Under the pieces are notes generated by a model. It did not search any database and was not told the DNA's origin. It saw only the letters and a list, made by a program, of their open reading frames with translations. From the NCBI GenBank assembly GCA_958295665.1, contig OY282558.1, positions 316,420,092-316,484,091 of the forward strand: 64,000 bases of DNA. The letters are read 5' to 3'. This document shows, in pieces, positions 23,761 to 34,269 of the stretch. Source of the DNA: Tipula vernalis (taxonomy: Eukaryota > Arthropoda > Insecta > Diptera > Tipulidae). The translations under genes and the position numbers were made by a program. Position 1 is the first letter of the stretch. Every line of letters starts with the position of its first letter.

Positions 23761-24350
23761 TATATACAAAATTTATTTTGCACACTATCAATTCGTTTAT
23801 TATGTACATCATAATAGGGACTCCAGATAGCCGCAGCATATTCCAAATTATATCTAACAAAGATTTAAATTCTTTAGATATTCTAAACCAGAATCCTAAC
23901 ATATATATTGTTTTAGATATAATTTTATCAATTTTTAGGTTAAATTACGGTTGACAATTAAAACTAATTTTTAACCTAGAACTTCAAAGACTCTAGGCAA
24001 AATGTTATTTGAAATTTTATATGAAAAATACCGAGCATTTTTATTTATATGATAAACCATGAGTTTAGACATTAGTGAATTTCGTAGCACAATAAAACTT
24101 GAAATCATCAGCTTATAACAAAAAGTTGCAGATTTTAAATGTTTTAATAATATCATTTATACAGAATAGACAAGGATTATTGATGACTTTAAAGCCTTAA
24201 TTTTCACATAATTAAACCTCTGTGACAAGTAAGATTCAATCCATAAAATTAAACTAGAATTTATGCATGTGGAGTTGTGAAGTGTGGAGTGTAAATCAAT
24301 TGCCTAGCTGAAAACGGTGTAAACTGTATCGAGTTGGTGATTTGATTCCA

Positions 24351-26515
24351 AAACATTTATATTGTAGCTTTGATGGCAAATTGTAATATATGTATGTACT
24401 AGTTGATTGGCCTTGGAAGAATCCATGCCGAAAAGAGATACAGACAGGCTTTCTCTAATTATGACTTACTTTTCGATTTACGGCTATAAATATTCGATTT
24501 CGATTCTGTATGAAATTTGTATATGAAAAAAAAATTCGCCTTACGGCAGTTCGATTTATGGTCAAATTTTTATCAACCTATCTCGGCCGTACATCGAGGT
24601 ATTGGTGTAGTCAGATACAATATAGTGGAATAATTTTGGAATTGCTGACTTAGTTTAAGTATACCTGTATGATTCTTTACATAAGAACGTGAAGAGGAAT
24701 TAAGGATAGGCTTAATTTGTAAAATCTCCTAGTTATACAGTCAAATTGTCGACATTTTATTATTTACAGTCAAATGGTCGATATTTTATTAACAACGTGT
24801 CATGCAAACGAAAACATTAGATAAATAAATATTATTTGTATAAACCAGATCTAACCGTATTAAACATATTCCTTATGCCATTACTTAACAATCATATAAC
24901 AAATCACAGAATATTATTAAATCGATAACTTTTACTGGAATTAAATCATATTTTTTATTATCTCTAATGCAGTCAACACAGGGAAGATCAAAATGACCTA
25001 GCCTATCTTTAAAGTTATGCCGCTTATACAGTTACAGCATAATTCATATTTTCCAATTAGTGATGATGATAGAATATAAATTCCAAAAAAAAATATTTTT
25101 TGGCAATTTATTGTTAATTCGGTACACAAGAGTTCCATGTTGTACGAGCCTCTATCAACTAATTCACTTTGAATTGCATTTTGAACTGCAAGCTGCAAAT
25201 AATAGCATACGATTTTAAAATTTCAGCAGCATCTTGTCATTTGATTTTTCTGAGGCATGTGGAAATATTGATGCCTTAATATTTTGGTGACCATTAAGAT
25301 TATAAAAATTGAAACTCAAGCCTAAACATAAAAACAGCTTACGATTCAGACGAGAGATTTATCCAGTTATGACCACGGTGGCCAATTACTCATGATGGTA
25401 TGATTTGGAATGGTATTCAATTATTTAAAAAAATAGCACGGTTTAGAGATTATTCTGCTTCTCTATTTCAGGACCTTTCATAGAGTTTTACATAGTAGGA
25501 AGCAGGGTTAGTAAGATTGTCCACGAAAACGGTTCAGTTGCACCAAGTACAATTTTGATAGTTGTAGAAGAAATTGTATTATACATAAAAAATATAAATA
25601 CCACTTCCGTAAAAACGTTTAAATTAGGCTTAAAAACCTTGAAATTCATAATTTTTTTTTTCTTTCACCTTTGACACAACCAATCCTTGGAGTTGCAATT
25701 TTGTTTCCGAATATGGCATTTTTTTTGGAATTTCAAAATTTTAGAAATATCGGAATTCGAAAGCAAGCAAAACTAACAAATTTTAAAAAATTTGGAATAT
25801 TTTGAGATTTTTTATAGAGTTTTAATTGGCATGAGTTTGGTCCAAATTGAGGAATTTGAAAAAACAAATCCAATACGACATTGCAACCGTACCAATCATT
25901 TATTCTTCTGATATTCATCAAGTGGTGCCAACCTTTAGTTTGACTGAAATTAAAGAAATATTTATGAAATTAGTACACAATTCAGCGACATTGCCATTTT
26001 TAGTAAGAGTTTAATAGTAAGAGAGGACATTTTACCTTTTACACATATGGTAGCCTGCTCTAAAGTCAAACCATCTGCAAGTTTAGCAGCTGGTCGTAAG
26101 TCTTGAAAAATGATTAACCCAATCTGTAATCGATAATTTTAAAACACCAAACAAACATAACTATCGACTATTACAAAAGGTTGCCATTAAGAAAATTTTA
26201 AATAAACGTTTAACCCTTGCGCTCATTTCAAATAACATATGGAAAAACTATAAATAGAGAAATTAGAAATCTACGATTTTAATTTGGCATCAAAGTCAAA
26301 ATTATAACTTGAAGTTCAGAACTTTACATTTAAAATATAATGGGCTGAAACCTCAAAAGGAGATCAGAACTTCGGTATGTATTACGTGGGTTCATGAGAT
26401 TATGTCAAGTCAACTTACCCGTTACAATCTAACCTAAATATCCAACTAAATCTCCAACTCAGCCTCTAATTCAATCCAAGCGTAATCTGCAGCGAGATCA
26501 CAAAAATCTCACGGC
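24351..26515. other. Mostly unrecognised sequence
   Basis: AT-rich with no supported gene. A 28-bp near-perfect dimer (ACAGTCAAAT, GTCGA, ATTTTATTA) lies at 24737-24793. Confidence 0.4.
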
Positions 26516-26595
26516 ATCACCATCACAATCACCATCACCACCACCATCACCATCACCATTACCCTCACCAACACCATTGCCATTACCATTATCTG
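26516..26595. repeat. (CACCAT)n-type microsatellite
   Basis: Eighty bases of CATCACCATCACAATCACC-type trinucleotide repeats. This is the reverse-complement motif of the block at 12777-13010. Confidence 0.9.
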
Positions 26596-26719
26596 GTTAT
26601 AGAAATATTTAGCAATGTTTTATATTTACTGGTTTGAATAATGAGTTGAATATTTTTTGGGTATTGAATTGGGGGTTGAGTTAGAGGTTAAGATAGGGGT
26701 CAATTCAAAAAAATCGAAT

Positions 26720-27060
26720 TGCGTAATAATTGGTTGAGAAACAGGCTAGTTATATCATACTTGACCATATTCCAGAACTTCACACAAAAATTATTTTAGA
26801 ATCCCATTTCCAATGCACAAACCGAATTTCGTCATAATTGGTTGAGAACTGGGCAAATTCCCTAGAATGGAAGAGTAGAATCCCATTTCCAACGCACTTG
26901 TCAAATTTCATAATAATTGGCTGAGAAATAGTCAAGTTCCATCATACTTGGCCGTAGTCCAGAATTTCATCCAAAACTCGTTTTAAAATCCCATTTCTAT
27001 CGCGGAAGTCAAATTTCACTAAAATCAGTTGTGAAATAGATAAGGTTCATCCTAATTGGC
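26720..27060. repeat. Degenerate tandem array, copy B of the composite repeat
   Basis: The unit landmark (A/T)GAATCCCATTTCCAA with its AAAATCCCATTTCTA variant occurs at 26798, 26878 and 26985. Each is followed by CGAATTTCGTCATAATTGG, TCAAATTTCATAATAATTGG or TCAAATTTCACTAAAATCAG, then a TGAGAAATAG-like word. Spacing is 80 and 107 bp. It resembles the reverse complement of 12150-12765. Confidence 0.7.
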
Positions 27061-27264
27061 CATTCTTTAATTGGCTAAAGGTTTAGTTTGAAATGTACGA
27101 GTAAAAGGTTCAATTTGAGGTTTGAGATATTATCAGTGACCTTTATTAAGCCTTAAACAATATTTGTGTATGGTTTGGTTCAAATCGGTCAAGTCGTGTG
27201 GATTTGTTTAAATAACATACACATATGCTGTACTTAGATAGAAAATCTCACTTTATTTTACAGA

Positions 27265-27550
27265 TTGCTTAACTGCTCACTAAACACTGGTCCAACACCG
27301 CCTCAACCGCAAATCAACACGCAAACGGCCCCCAACTCAACCCTGAACCGAACAGCAAACTCTCTTTCAACTCAATCCTCAAACCAGCATATATAAAAAT
27401 TGATCAACTGCTCACTATATCTTAAACCAACCCCAGCTCAACTCCAACTCAACTTGAACTCAATCCACAAATTGACCCCTAACTTTACCTTCAACTCAAC
27501 CCCAAACTCTAATACCCAACTCAATATTCAAAACCAGCATATATAAAAAA
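27265..27550. repeat. Tandem duplication, unit about 140 bp
   Basis: Each unit starts with AACTGCTCACTA (27270 and 27409), contains many CAACTCAACCC-like words, and ends with AAACCAGCATATATAAAAA (27393 and 27530). The second unit overlaps the right arm of the composite inverted repeat. Confidence 0.75.
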
Positions 27551-27649
27551 TTGGTAAATATGTCTATAACCAGGTATTTTGGTTTAATTCGTATGGCGGG
27601 TACCCGACCCTCTTGACGCACAGGTTCCAAAAGCTTTACAAATCTCGGA

Positions 27650-27715
27650 ACAAGCCGTTCTCGACATACCGTGGGTACAGACATACAGACATCCAGACAG
27701 ACGGACGGACATTTT
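27650..27715. repeat. ACAGACATCCAGACAGACGG-type low-complexity stretch
   Basis: Degenerate CAGA/CGGA repeats after a moderately GC-rich segment (27590-27650). This texture is common in fly intergenic and element 3' sequences. Confidence 0.6.
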
Positions 27716-27829
27716 TAGTTTTTTACTTTTTTAGACTCAGGGACTTTCAAAATGTCGAGAAAAGTGGTTTTGGACCAACTAAATTTTTGATCATTTTTGA
27801 CAGGATTTCAATACTTTGTTCTTTTTAGA

Positions 27830-30450
27830 CCGAAGTAAAATTAAAATTGGGGAACTAAAATTTGACATTAAAATTAAGAGTTTATAATACATTTTGACGA
27901 CTTCAGTTTGTTATTTGCTTGGGTGTCCAAATTGATACATAAGTATACAGACACAAATTAATTTGTTCAAAAAATTTTAAATTTTGAAGTCATAGGTACG
28001 TATTTTGACTTTTTACCGCCTAACGGTAAAACCAAAAACTCAGAATAATTTAGATTTTCTCTGTAACTTATCGTATGTTGGAATAATTATTTTTTAATTA
28101 AGACAAGCTCATTATTAATGGCCAACGCGGCAATTTCGGTGATTAACTGGGTTACTCCTTATAGCCGCTTGCTTACCTTGATTTTTTTTTTTGCTTCTAT
28201 TTCAAAATTATGCTAATCGTACGAGTATTAATTAATCAGAACAAAAGCAGAACTAACAACAAGTTTAATTATAGTTTTATACCGACATCATTAACATTTG
28301 ATTAATAGTTAAATATATTTAAATACCAATCATGAACATATAAATTAACTTATTTACGATTTGACCTAGCTTAATTATCTACCAAATTTTGCAAATGTGG
28401 TTTCCACATTTTAAACCATGAATGATTCTGGGAATATTCACAAACTCATAAGACTACACCAACTCATAGGATTAATATTCAAACAAAAGTATTGGAACAA
28501 ACTGGATAAACCGCAAACACTGTTGAAAAATTGCAGGATAAAAAAGCGAAATAATTTAAAACCATATAGAGAACAAAAAATATTTTGTGACTTTGATCTC
28601 AATAATTTTCATAGCGGTACAAAGTTCTGTAAAATGTTAGTATTTATGGAGTTTATTATTAGAACTCCAGTTCTATTGAATTAGACTCTCATATATATTT
28701 TTGATATGGTATTGTCTAACAAACTGATTCCCGGAATATAAAATTCAAAATGTTGGGAATCTAATGGAATCAATTTTATATAATTGCAAATATGTTTAAT
28801 TGAAGTTATTTATTTTATTATTCAAATTCTACAATATTCAAAATTTTAATTTGCGTAATTATTGTACCGACATTTTCTAATTTACATTTTTGAATTCCAT
28901 TTCTAAAACTAAGAAACCTCTGAAAAGTTGTAAAATTTTTCGGGTATCACAACGTTTTCTAGAAACAAAAAAATCTGAGTTGGCCAAACTATCGCAAGTC
29001 GTTTTTAAAAATCTCGGAAGGAAAAATCACAAATGGGACGAAATCTCCAAAATAGAGAAAATTTCGAAAAAGATAATTTCAAAAAAGTCTCACCCGTTTA
29101 ATAGCCATGATTTTATAAAATTTAGTTTTTTTAATAAAAATATGTTAGGCTTGTAGCAAAATGTCGTATGAACTTCCTTAAGTGTTCGAATATGGTTTGT
29201 TTTACAATTGGCGATTGATTTTATTTTTGAAATTTTCATTTTCCCTTAAAAAAAGTCGCCTGTTCCCTTAACTATCTAATAAAATTGTTTCTATTTTAAA
29301 CTGTTCTCTTTCTTTCTAGCACAGCTCCACCTAAACTTTCTACTTCTACGGCCAATTTGTGGTTAGACTTATGTGTTTTTTTTTCTTTAGAAAGCTTTTA
29401 GCATACTATCTAAATCTAAAAAAACAACTAAAAGCTATTAGACACTTCACATTTTCTTAGATTTTTTTTTTGGGGATTTTTGTTTTCTCCGAATATGGGC
29501 TTCCTACGAAGGAACAGCTTAAAAAGTTTCACTTCTATCGCGTGTAGAGGCTACACACAGTTTTTTTATAAATGTAAATAGTTTTGAAATTTTCCTGACA
29601 TTTTTCAGTTATCCCTATGCAACAGATCCAATGATGCGGCTTTGGGGAGTTCTCTATTTTAGTATGTGAATAATTATTAAAAAAATACAAATTTTCCAAA
29701 AATTCTCCAATTTCTATGGATGCTAGAATTTCAAAAAAACATCAAAAAGGGGTTTTGGGGCGGCAGTCCCCATCTTCTAAGATGTAAAACGAATAAAAAT
29801 ACAATTTCAAAAACTTGATTCATGGGATTTTTTGTTTTTTTGATGATTTGTTTAGTTTGGTCCGAAATTTTTTATTATAACTTGGTAATGACGATCTAAT
29901 AAAATTCCAACATTCTTCCAAATTAGAATAGTTTTTCAAAAATGTGTATTTTTTGCTAATTAGGTATTTAAATAATTGTGCATAGACGACAGGAAAACTG
30001 CAAAAAGTTTGAAAATATTCACATTTATTTTAATAAACCAAAAAACTCCCTAAACCGCTTAGCATTAGTTATTTCTGCAAAGATGACAAGGAAATATGTA
30101 GTTTCCTTTTGTTTTCATATTGTAGTCAACAAAAACATAATGGGGTCTTCCTTTTCAATGGAACACATTAACTATTTTGTATTTTGTTTTTGTAATTTTT
30201 TGGGAATTTTTATATTTTGCGAATATAACAGTTATCCTGTTTTATTCGTGTTTTATTCATTGATCGAGTTTTCATTTTAGAAACCTATTTTTTATCTAAA
30301 TTGTCTGCTTCTTATTTCAAGATTACATACATTCCTCTATTCACCGCTTGATGATTAATAAAAAGTTTCCTCGCGAGGTTAAATTTTAATTATCATTCAA
30401 AGAGAGTCCTTTGATTGTGCATTATAAATTTGCGCCAATAGTATTTTACG
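27830..30450. other. Unrecognised sequence
   Basis: No motif-bearing frame. The frames at 28418-28684, 28890-29156 and 29978-30280 are Lys/Asn/Phe-rich with no recognisable domain, so I do not call genes. Confidence 0.4.
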
Positions 30451-30453
30451 ATA

Positions 30454-30635
30454 TAATGCCGCATACTCGAAAAATGTCGACTGTAACTTTTTTCGTAATT
30501 TTGCAACAGAAGAACTTGACGGAATTTATTTTTCATCTTTTTTCAAAAATCACTAAAAAAATGTTGCCGTCAATTTCTCTTGTTGCGTAATTACCAAAAT
30601 AATTAATGTCGGCAATTTTCGAGTATGCGGCATTA
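30454..30635. mobile_element. Short MITE, 182 bp
   Basis: Termini TAATGCCGCATACTCGAAAA (left) and TTTTCGAGTATGCGGCATTA (right) are perfect 20-bp inverted repeats. Further mirrored blocks run inward (TTTTGCAACA with TGTTGCGTAA, CTTGACGG with CCGTCAA). The loop is about 45 bp. The interior is non-coding. The outer TTA/TAA may be part of the target duplication. Superfamily unassigned. Confidence 0.8.
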
Positions 30636-30639
30636 ATGT

Positions 30640-32330
30640 TAACGAATGCATAAGGAACTCAGTTTCTTCATGAATATTATGAAAGCAACCTAGATTATAC
30701 AAAGCCATAGTCTGAAAATCAAGGCTTTTATAATGAAATTAGAAACGAGGAAAAAACCAAATTTTTCATAGTAAAACACATAAAACATACGGGAAATCAC
30801 TTTTTTTCCCCAAGACAAATTTTTAAATGAAAACATTACAAATTCTTAATTATGATTTCTGAAACACTTTCGTAAATGTTTTCTTTTTCTTCTAATAATT
30901 GATTTATTTAAAGCAAAATTTAAAAAAAATTCATAAGAACAGCATTCTGGTCAAATTGAAATAACCACCCTTATTTGATTAGTCGTCTTACTTCATTCGA
31001 CGTGACAATTATCGTGTCACTTCAGCTATTAATTGTTATTCTTCAATTCGATCAAAATGACATGACACGACAAATATAATAAACCAGAATCCTTTAGGCA
31101 ACCCTAATAATTTATTATTATGTGACGGAATTTTGACATTTAAAAGTCGAGGAAATATCGATGGTGTTGTTAAAAAATCGAAATATGTTTAAAATTATGA
31201 AAAACTTTTGAAAAATTTGTATTTCATAATTTTTTGTGTGAATTGATTGACATAATATAAAATGTGGAAAGGTGGCTTTTTAACTGTTCGTAATGCCCAT
31301 TTTGTCAGTAATATAAATACAGTTTATTTTTAAAAACGATTTATTAAGAATTGAGATAAGTGGCCTACCGTTATTCATAGTAATAATAATAACAATACGG
31401 TAATAAGAAGTAATCGGTGGCACGAATTATGTCAACAATCTGGTTCTATCGATTTCGTTGATAAACTAGCTTTTCTTATTCTTGTAAATAATAAGAATAT
31501 GTGAGGGTGTTCTCTAAGATGAGAAGTCAACATCGTCGATAAATAATCAAGTCACACTCATGACTGATCTCTCTAATGCCGCTATACAACTAGAACTTTC
31601 GAAATACAATTTTCACTTGAGTCTTGCAAGGAATCCCATCATCTCCTCTCGTTTGTATTAATAAAGCTAAGTTTATTGCGTCGCGGTCTTTGAAAGCTTG
31701 GATCATATTGCTTCATTCCGGGTTCCAACATTTGATGGACTAAACATACAGATAATTTTCAAAATACAGAATCGCAAAATTAAAGATACACCTTTTGAAT
31801 CCCTCCCCTTGTCGGGATTCGGGCTCTGTACATTCAGATCCAAACGACAGAGGCTGTCCTAGAATACTATGCTGTTAGATTTGTTGCAGTTAAAGTCGAA
31901 CCGCAAAGAGAAAGCCTTAAGTGAAATTGCATTTTCAGTATACCTGGTTATTTTATTCAAATAGCATTAACATTCGGTGAATTTCTGTTGACTTTCGAAA
32001 AGTTGCAATTTAGGTAAATCAAAAGTGAAGCACATCATGTCTGAATGAAGCAATTGCCATGTATGAATGATTTGTATGAACTCATCAACCAATTTAGAAA
32101 AGTCAAACATTTAGCCAATCTGAGGCACACAGCATAAGAATCTTTATTTTAGGCTTTGTATTTTAGAAAATTGGAGTATTTTTGTTTTATTTTTAAAAAC
32201 TTTAAATTTCCAAAATTCAATTCTGATAATAATTTTCTAGTTTAAATATCCTAAAAAAATAAATCTTTCAAAAACCAAATGTGGTAATTAATGTTCAAAT
32301 TTTGCTATACAATAAATAGAAGACATAAAC
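30640..32330. other. Unclassified sequence upstream of the Penelope-like element
   Basis: Mixed composition. The part at 31640-31960 is less AT-biased and may be the decayed 5' part of the Penelope-like element, but no motif can be read. The rest shows nothing. Confidence 0.35.
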
Positions 32331-32339
32331 TTGGTGAAC

Positions 32340-33400
32340 AAATACGCCTACAATACATAAACCTGGTCAACAAATGTGCCCAATTTCTTCAAATATTTCT
32401 ACACAGAAGAATTCATTGGAACTCACCAATAGATTGAAAAATACTGTGTTTAGTATAGTGATATGGTATCATTTGACGTCACCACACTTTTCCAAAACGT
32501 ACCAGATGATTAAGCAATTGATTGCATAGTAGATCATCTTTTAGAACAGGATGTTTCTTTGGCAAAAGTAATCGCATACAAGAAAATTGGAAATACTTGT
32601 ATTTCGCAGTATTTGTTCCAATTTCGAAGTTTTTTTCTATCACCAAACATTCGGTGTTTTAATGGGTTCTAAACTAGCCCCTTATTTGAGTAACTTGTTT
32701 ATTTTCAACTTGGAAAAAAGTTTTTAGAAAATAATCCTTTACCTAGAGTTTGATTGAGATCAGTTGATGATAGCTACGATGATATTTTTGCGATCGTCAA
32801 GAGGAATCAAGTAAACGATTATATAAATTTACTGAATAAGGGTGACTGTCTATTAAATTCACTAATGAATTGGAAAAGGATGGGATTCTACCGTTTCTTG
32901 ACATAAGCATATCCCGGAAGACTGATGAATTCCAAAAACCAACTAGCACCAGTAGATTGGTCGACATTTTTAGTTGAAACCAACTTAAACGAGCAGCATT
33001 TCATTCAATGGTCAATGTTCACCTTCAGGCCTGAAGTTATAGGATTAGTTGAGTCGGATTAGTTTACTGTTTTACCCAGATCTGACTAATGGACTAGTCA
33101 ATAGAAGTTAAATAATTTGTATTTATAAGGATAAAGAAATCAATTTAAATATAGTGATTGTGATAGTGCGTATATCGGTCAAAAGTCGAGACCTTTTATG
33201 GTTTGGCTTAACGATCATTATAAAGACACGAAGAAAGGCCGTGTAAATAAATCAAGTGTAGCAAGGCATATGACAACCACACCATTGATAAATTAAATTC
33301 TAAGCCTCTTAAAAAAGTTCAACAAATGTGGAAATTGGACGCGTATGAGTTAATCTTCATCAATGAAGTGACGAAACAACGAAAGCTTCTGAATTTTTAA
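32340..33400 (+). pseudogene. Penelope-like retroelement: RT plus GIY-YIG endonuclease
   Basis: Plus-strand motifs in Penelope order, with frameshifts: SLELTNRLKNTVFS (about 32412-32453); the first catalytic region DMVSFDVTTLFQNVPDD (32460-32510), matching the family's VSFDV-SLFTNVP; TFGVLMGSKLAPYLSNLF (32647-32700); the catalytic VDD region (32763-32790), with an apparent 4-codon duplication giving SVDDSYDD before IFAIV; then fragments of the FLDI and RKPT region. The C-terminal endonuclease follows: CDSAYIGQKSRPF (about 33160-33198), SVARHM, and YELIFINEVTKQRKLLNF to a stop at 33398-33400. Penelope elements copy RNA with a telomerase-related RT and cut DNA with a GIY-YIG nuclease. Several stops and shifts show it is dead. 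Confidence 0.85.
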
Positions 33401-33716
33401 CACCCACATATTTCATCAAATTTATTTAATTAGTTAGGCTTAACAAATAAGTTTAAAACTTTTGTATTTTTTACCACTTTTAGATTTTGTGTTAATACAT
33501 TTCGTTTTTGACGCACTTCTTTTTAACCAGATATTTATATGTAACCACTCTTCAGACACTTATTTTGAAGCTTTTTATTTTTTTAATTTTTTTGTTGTAA
33601 TAGCTATGTATTATGAATAATTTTAATTTTAATTATACCTATGTACCTGTCTTCCAACACCTAACATTTCTATTTATTGCACTTATTGTTACCTTTGTAC
33701 AGGATTTATGGAATAG

Positions 33717-34262
33717 GATCGAAAGGCCGAATGTCGAAAGACCTAATGTTGAAAGGCCGAACGCCTAATGTTGAATGGCCGAATGTGTCTAAAGGCCGAA
33801 TGTATCGAAAGGCCGAATGTCGAAAGGCCGAAAGGGTCGAAAGGCCTGATATCGAAAAGCCGAATTTCGAAAGGCCGGATGTATCGAAATTAATTTTAAT
33901 TTTTCATCTTTTTATGAACGAAAATTTTCAAAATTTTTATTTATATGAAAACCAAAATATATATGCTTATCAAAATTTTTGTATAAAAATGTTTAATAGT
34001 AAATCGCCTTAAATATTAAAATCTTCTTAGGTTTGTCATACAATTAAATATTAGTCAATGGTTTTAAATATTAATTTCAATCAATTAAATTTAGGAAAAT
34101 TTAATGACAATTCCCAATCCCTTTTCCACACGTTCGGCCATTCGGCCTTTCGACACATTCGGCCATATGACATTCGTCTTTCGACATTCGGTCTTCCGAT
34201 CCATTCGGCCTGTCGTCGTTCAGCCTTTCGAAATTCGGCCCTCTAACATTCGGCCTTTCAAC
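33717..34262. mobile_element. Fold-back element with arms of 15-bp tandem repeats
   Basis: The left arm (33717-33885) is about ten degenerate copies of GAAAGGCCGAATGTC. The right arm (34128-34262) is the same motif in opposite orientation (GACATTCGGCCTTTC variants). They bracket an AT-rich, non-coding core of about 240 bp. Inverted arms built of short direct repeats are the defining design of fold-back (FB) elements in flies. The frames at 33677-34012, 34058-34246 and 34104-34295 are translations of the repeats, not genes. Borders are approximate; no target duplication was identified. Confidence 0.78.
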
Positions 34263-34269
34263 CTCGAAC

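Larger units (their letters stand above)
22330..24340 (-). pseudogene. Jockey-type reverse transcriptase, split by a Tc1-like insertion
   Basis: Read on the minus strand from 24340, RT motifs occur in the expected order with frameshifts: a first-aspartate region (FSQAIDLHS), WIESYLSQRFNYVKI, LFCINDIIKTF, then the catalytic ADD with the FKFYCA segment (about 24110), LPRVFEVLG, and EYAAAIWSPYYDVHNKRIDS to VQNKFCIY at about 23770. The frame breaks at the TA bordering the Tc1-like element. It seems to resume beyond it at 22482 and contains FTLEPLRDRRKF (about 22370-22330), a motif of the RT C-terminal region in this clade. The tyrosine before ADD has become a stop. The enzyme would have performed target-primed reverse transcription; this copy is dead. 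Confidence 0.72.
26590..27590. repeat. Composite inverted repeat, about 1 kb
   Basis: The outer arms (about 26595-26712 and 27465-27590) are reverse complements. ATTGACCCCTAACTTTACC on the right matches the complement of GGTTAAGATAGGGGTCAAT, CTAATACCCAA matches TTGGGTATTG, and CTATAACCAGGTA matches TATCTGGTTATAG. The interior holds two tandem arrays listed separately. The arrangement suggests a fold-back-type unit or an inverted duplication. Copy B of the composite repeat also seen at 12.1-13.0 kb. Confidence 0.65.
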
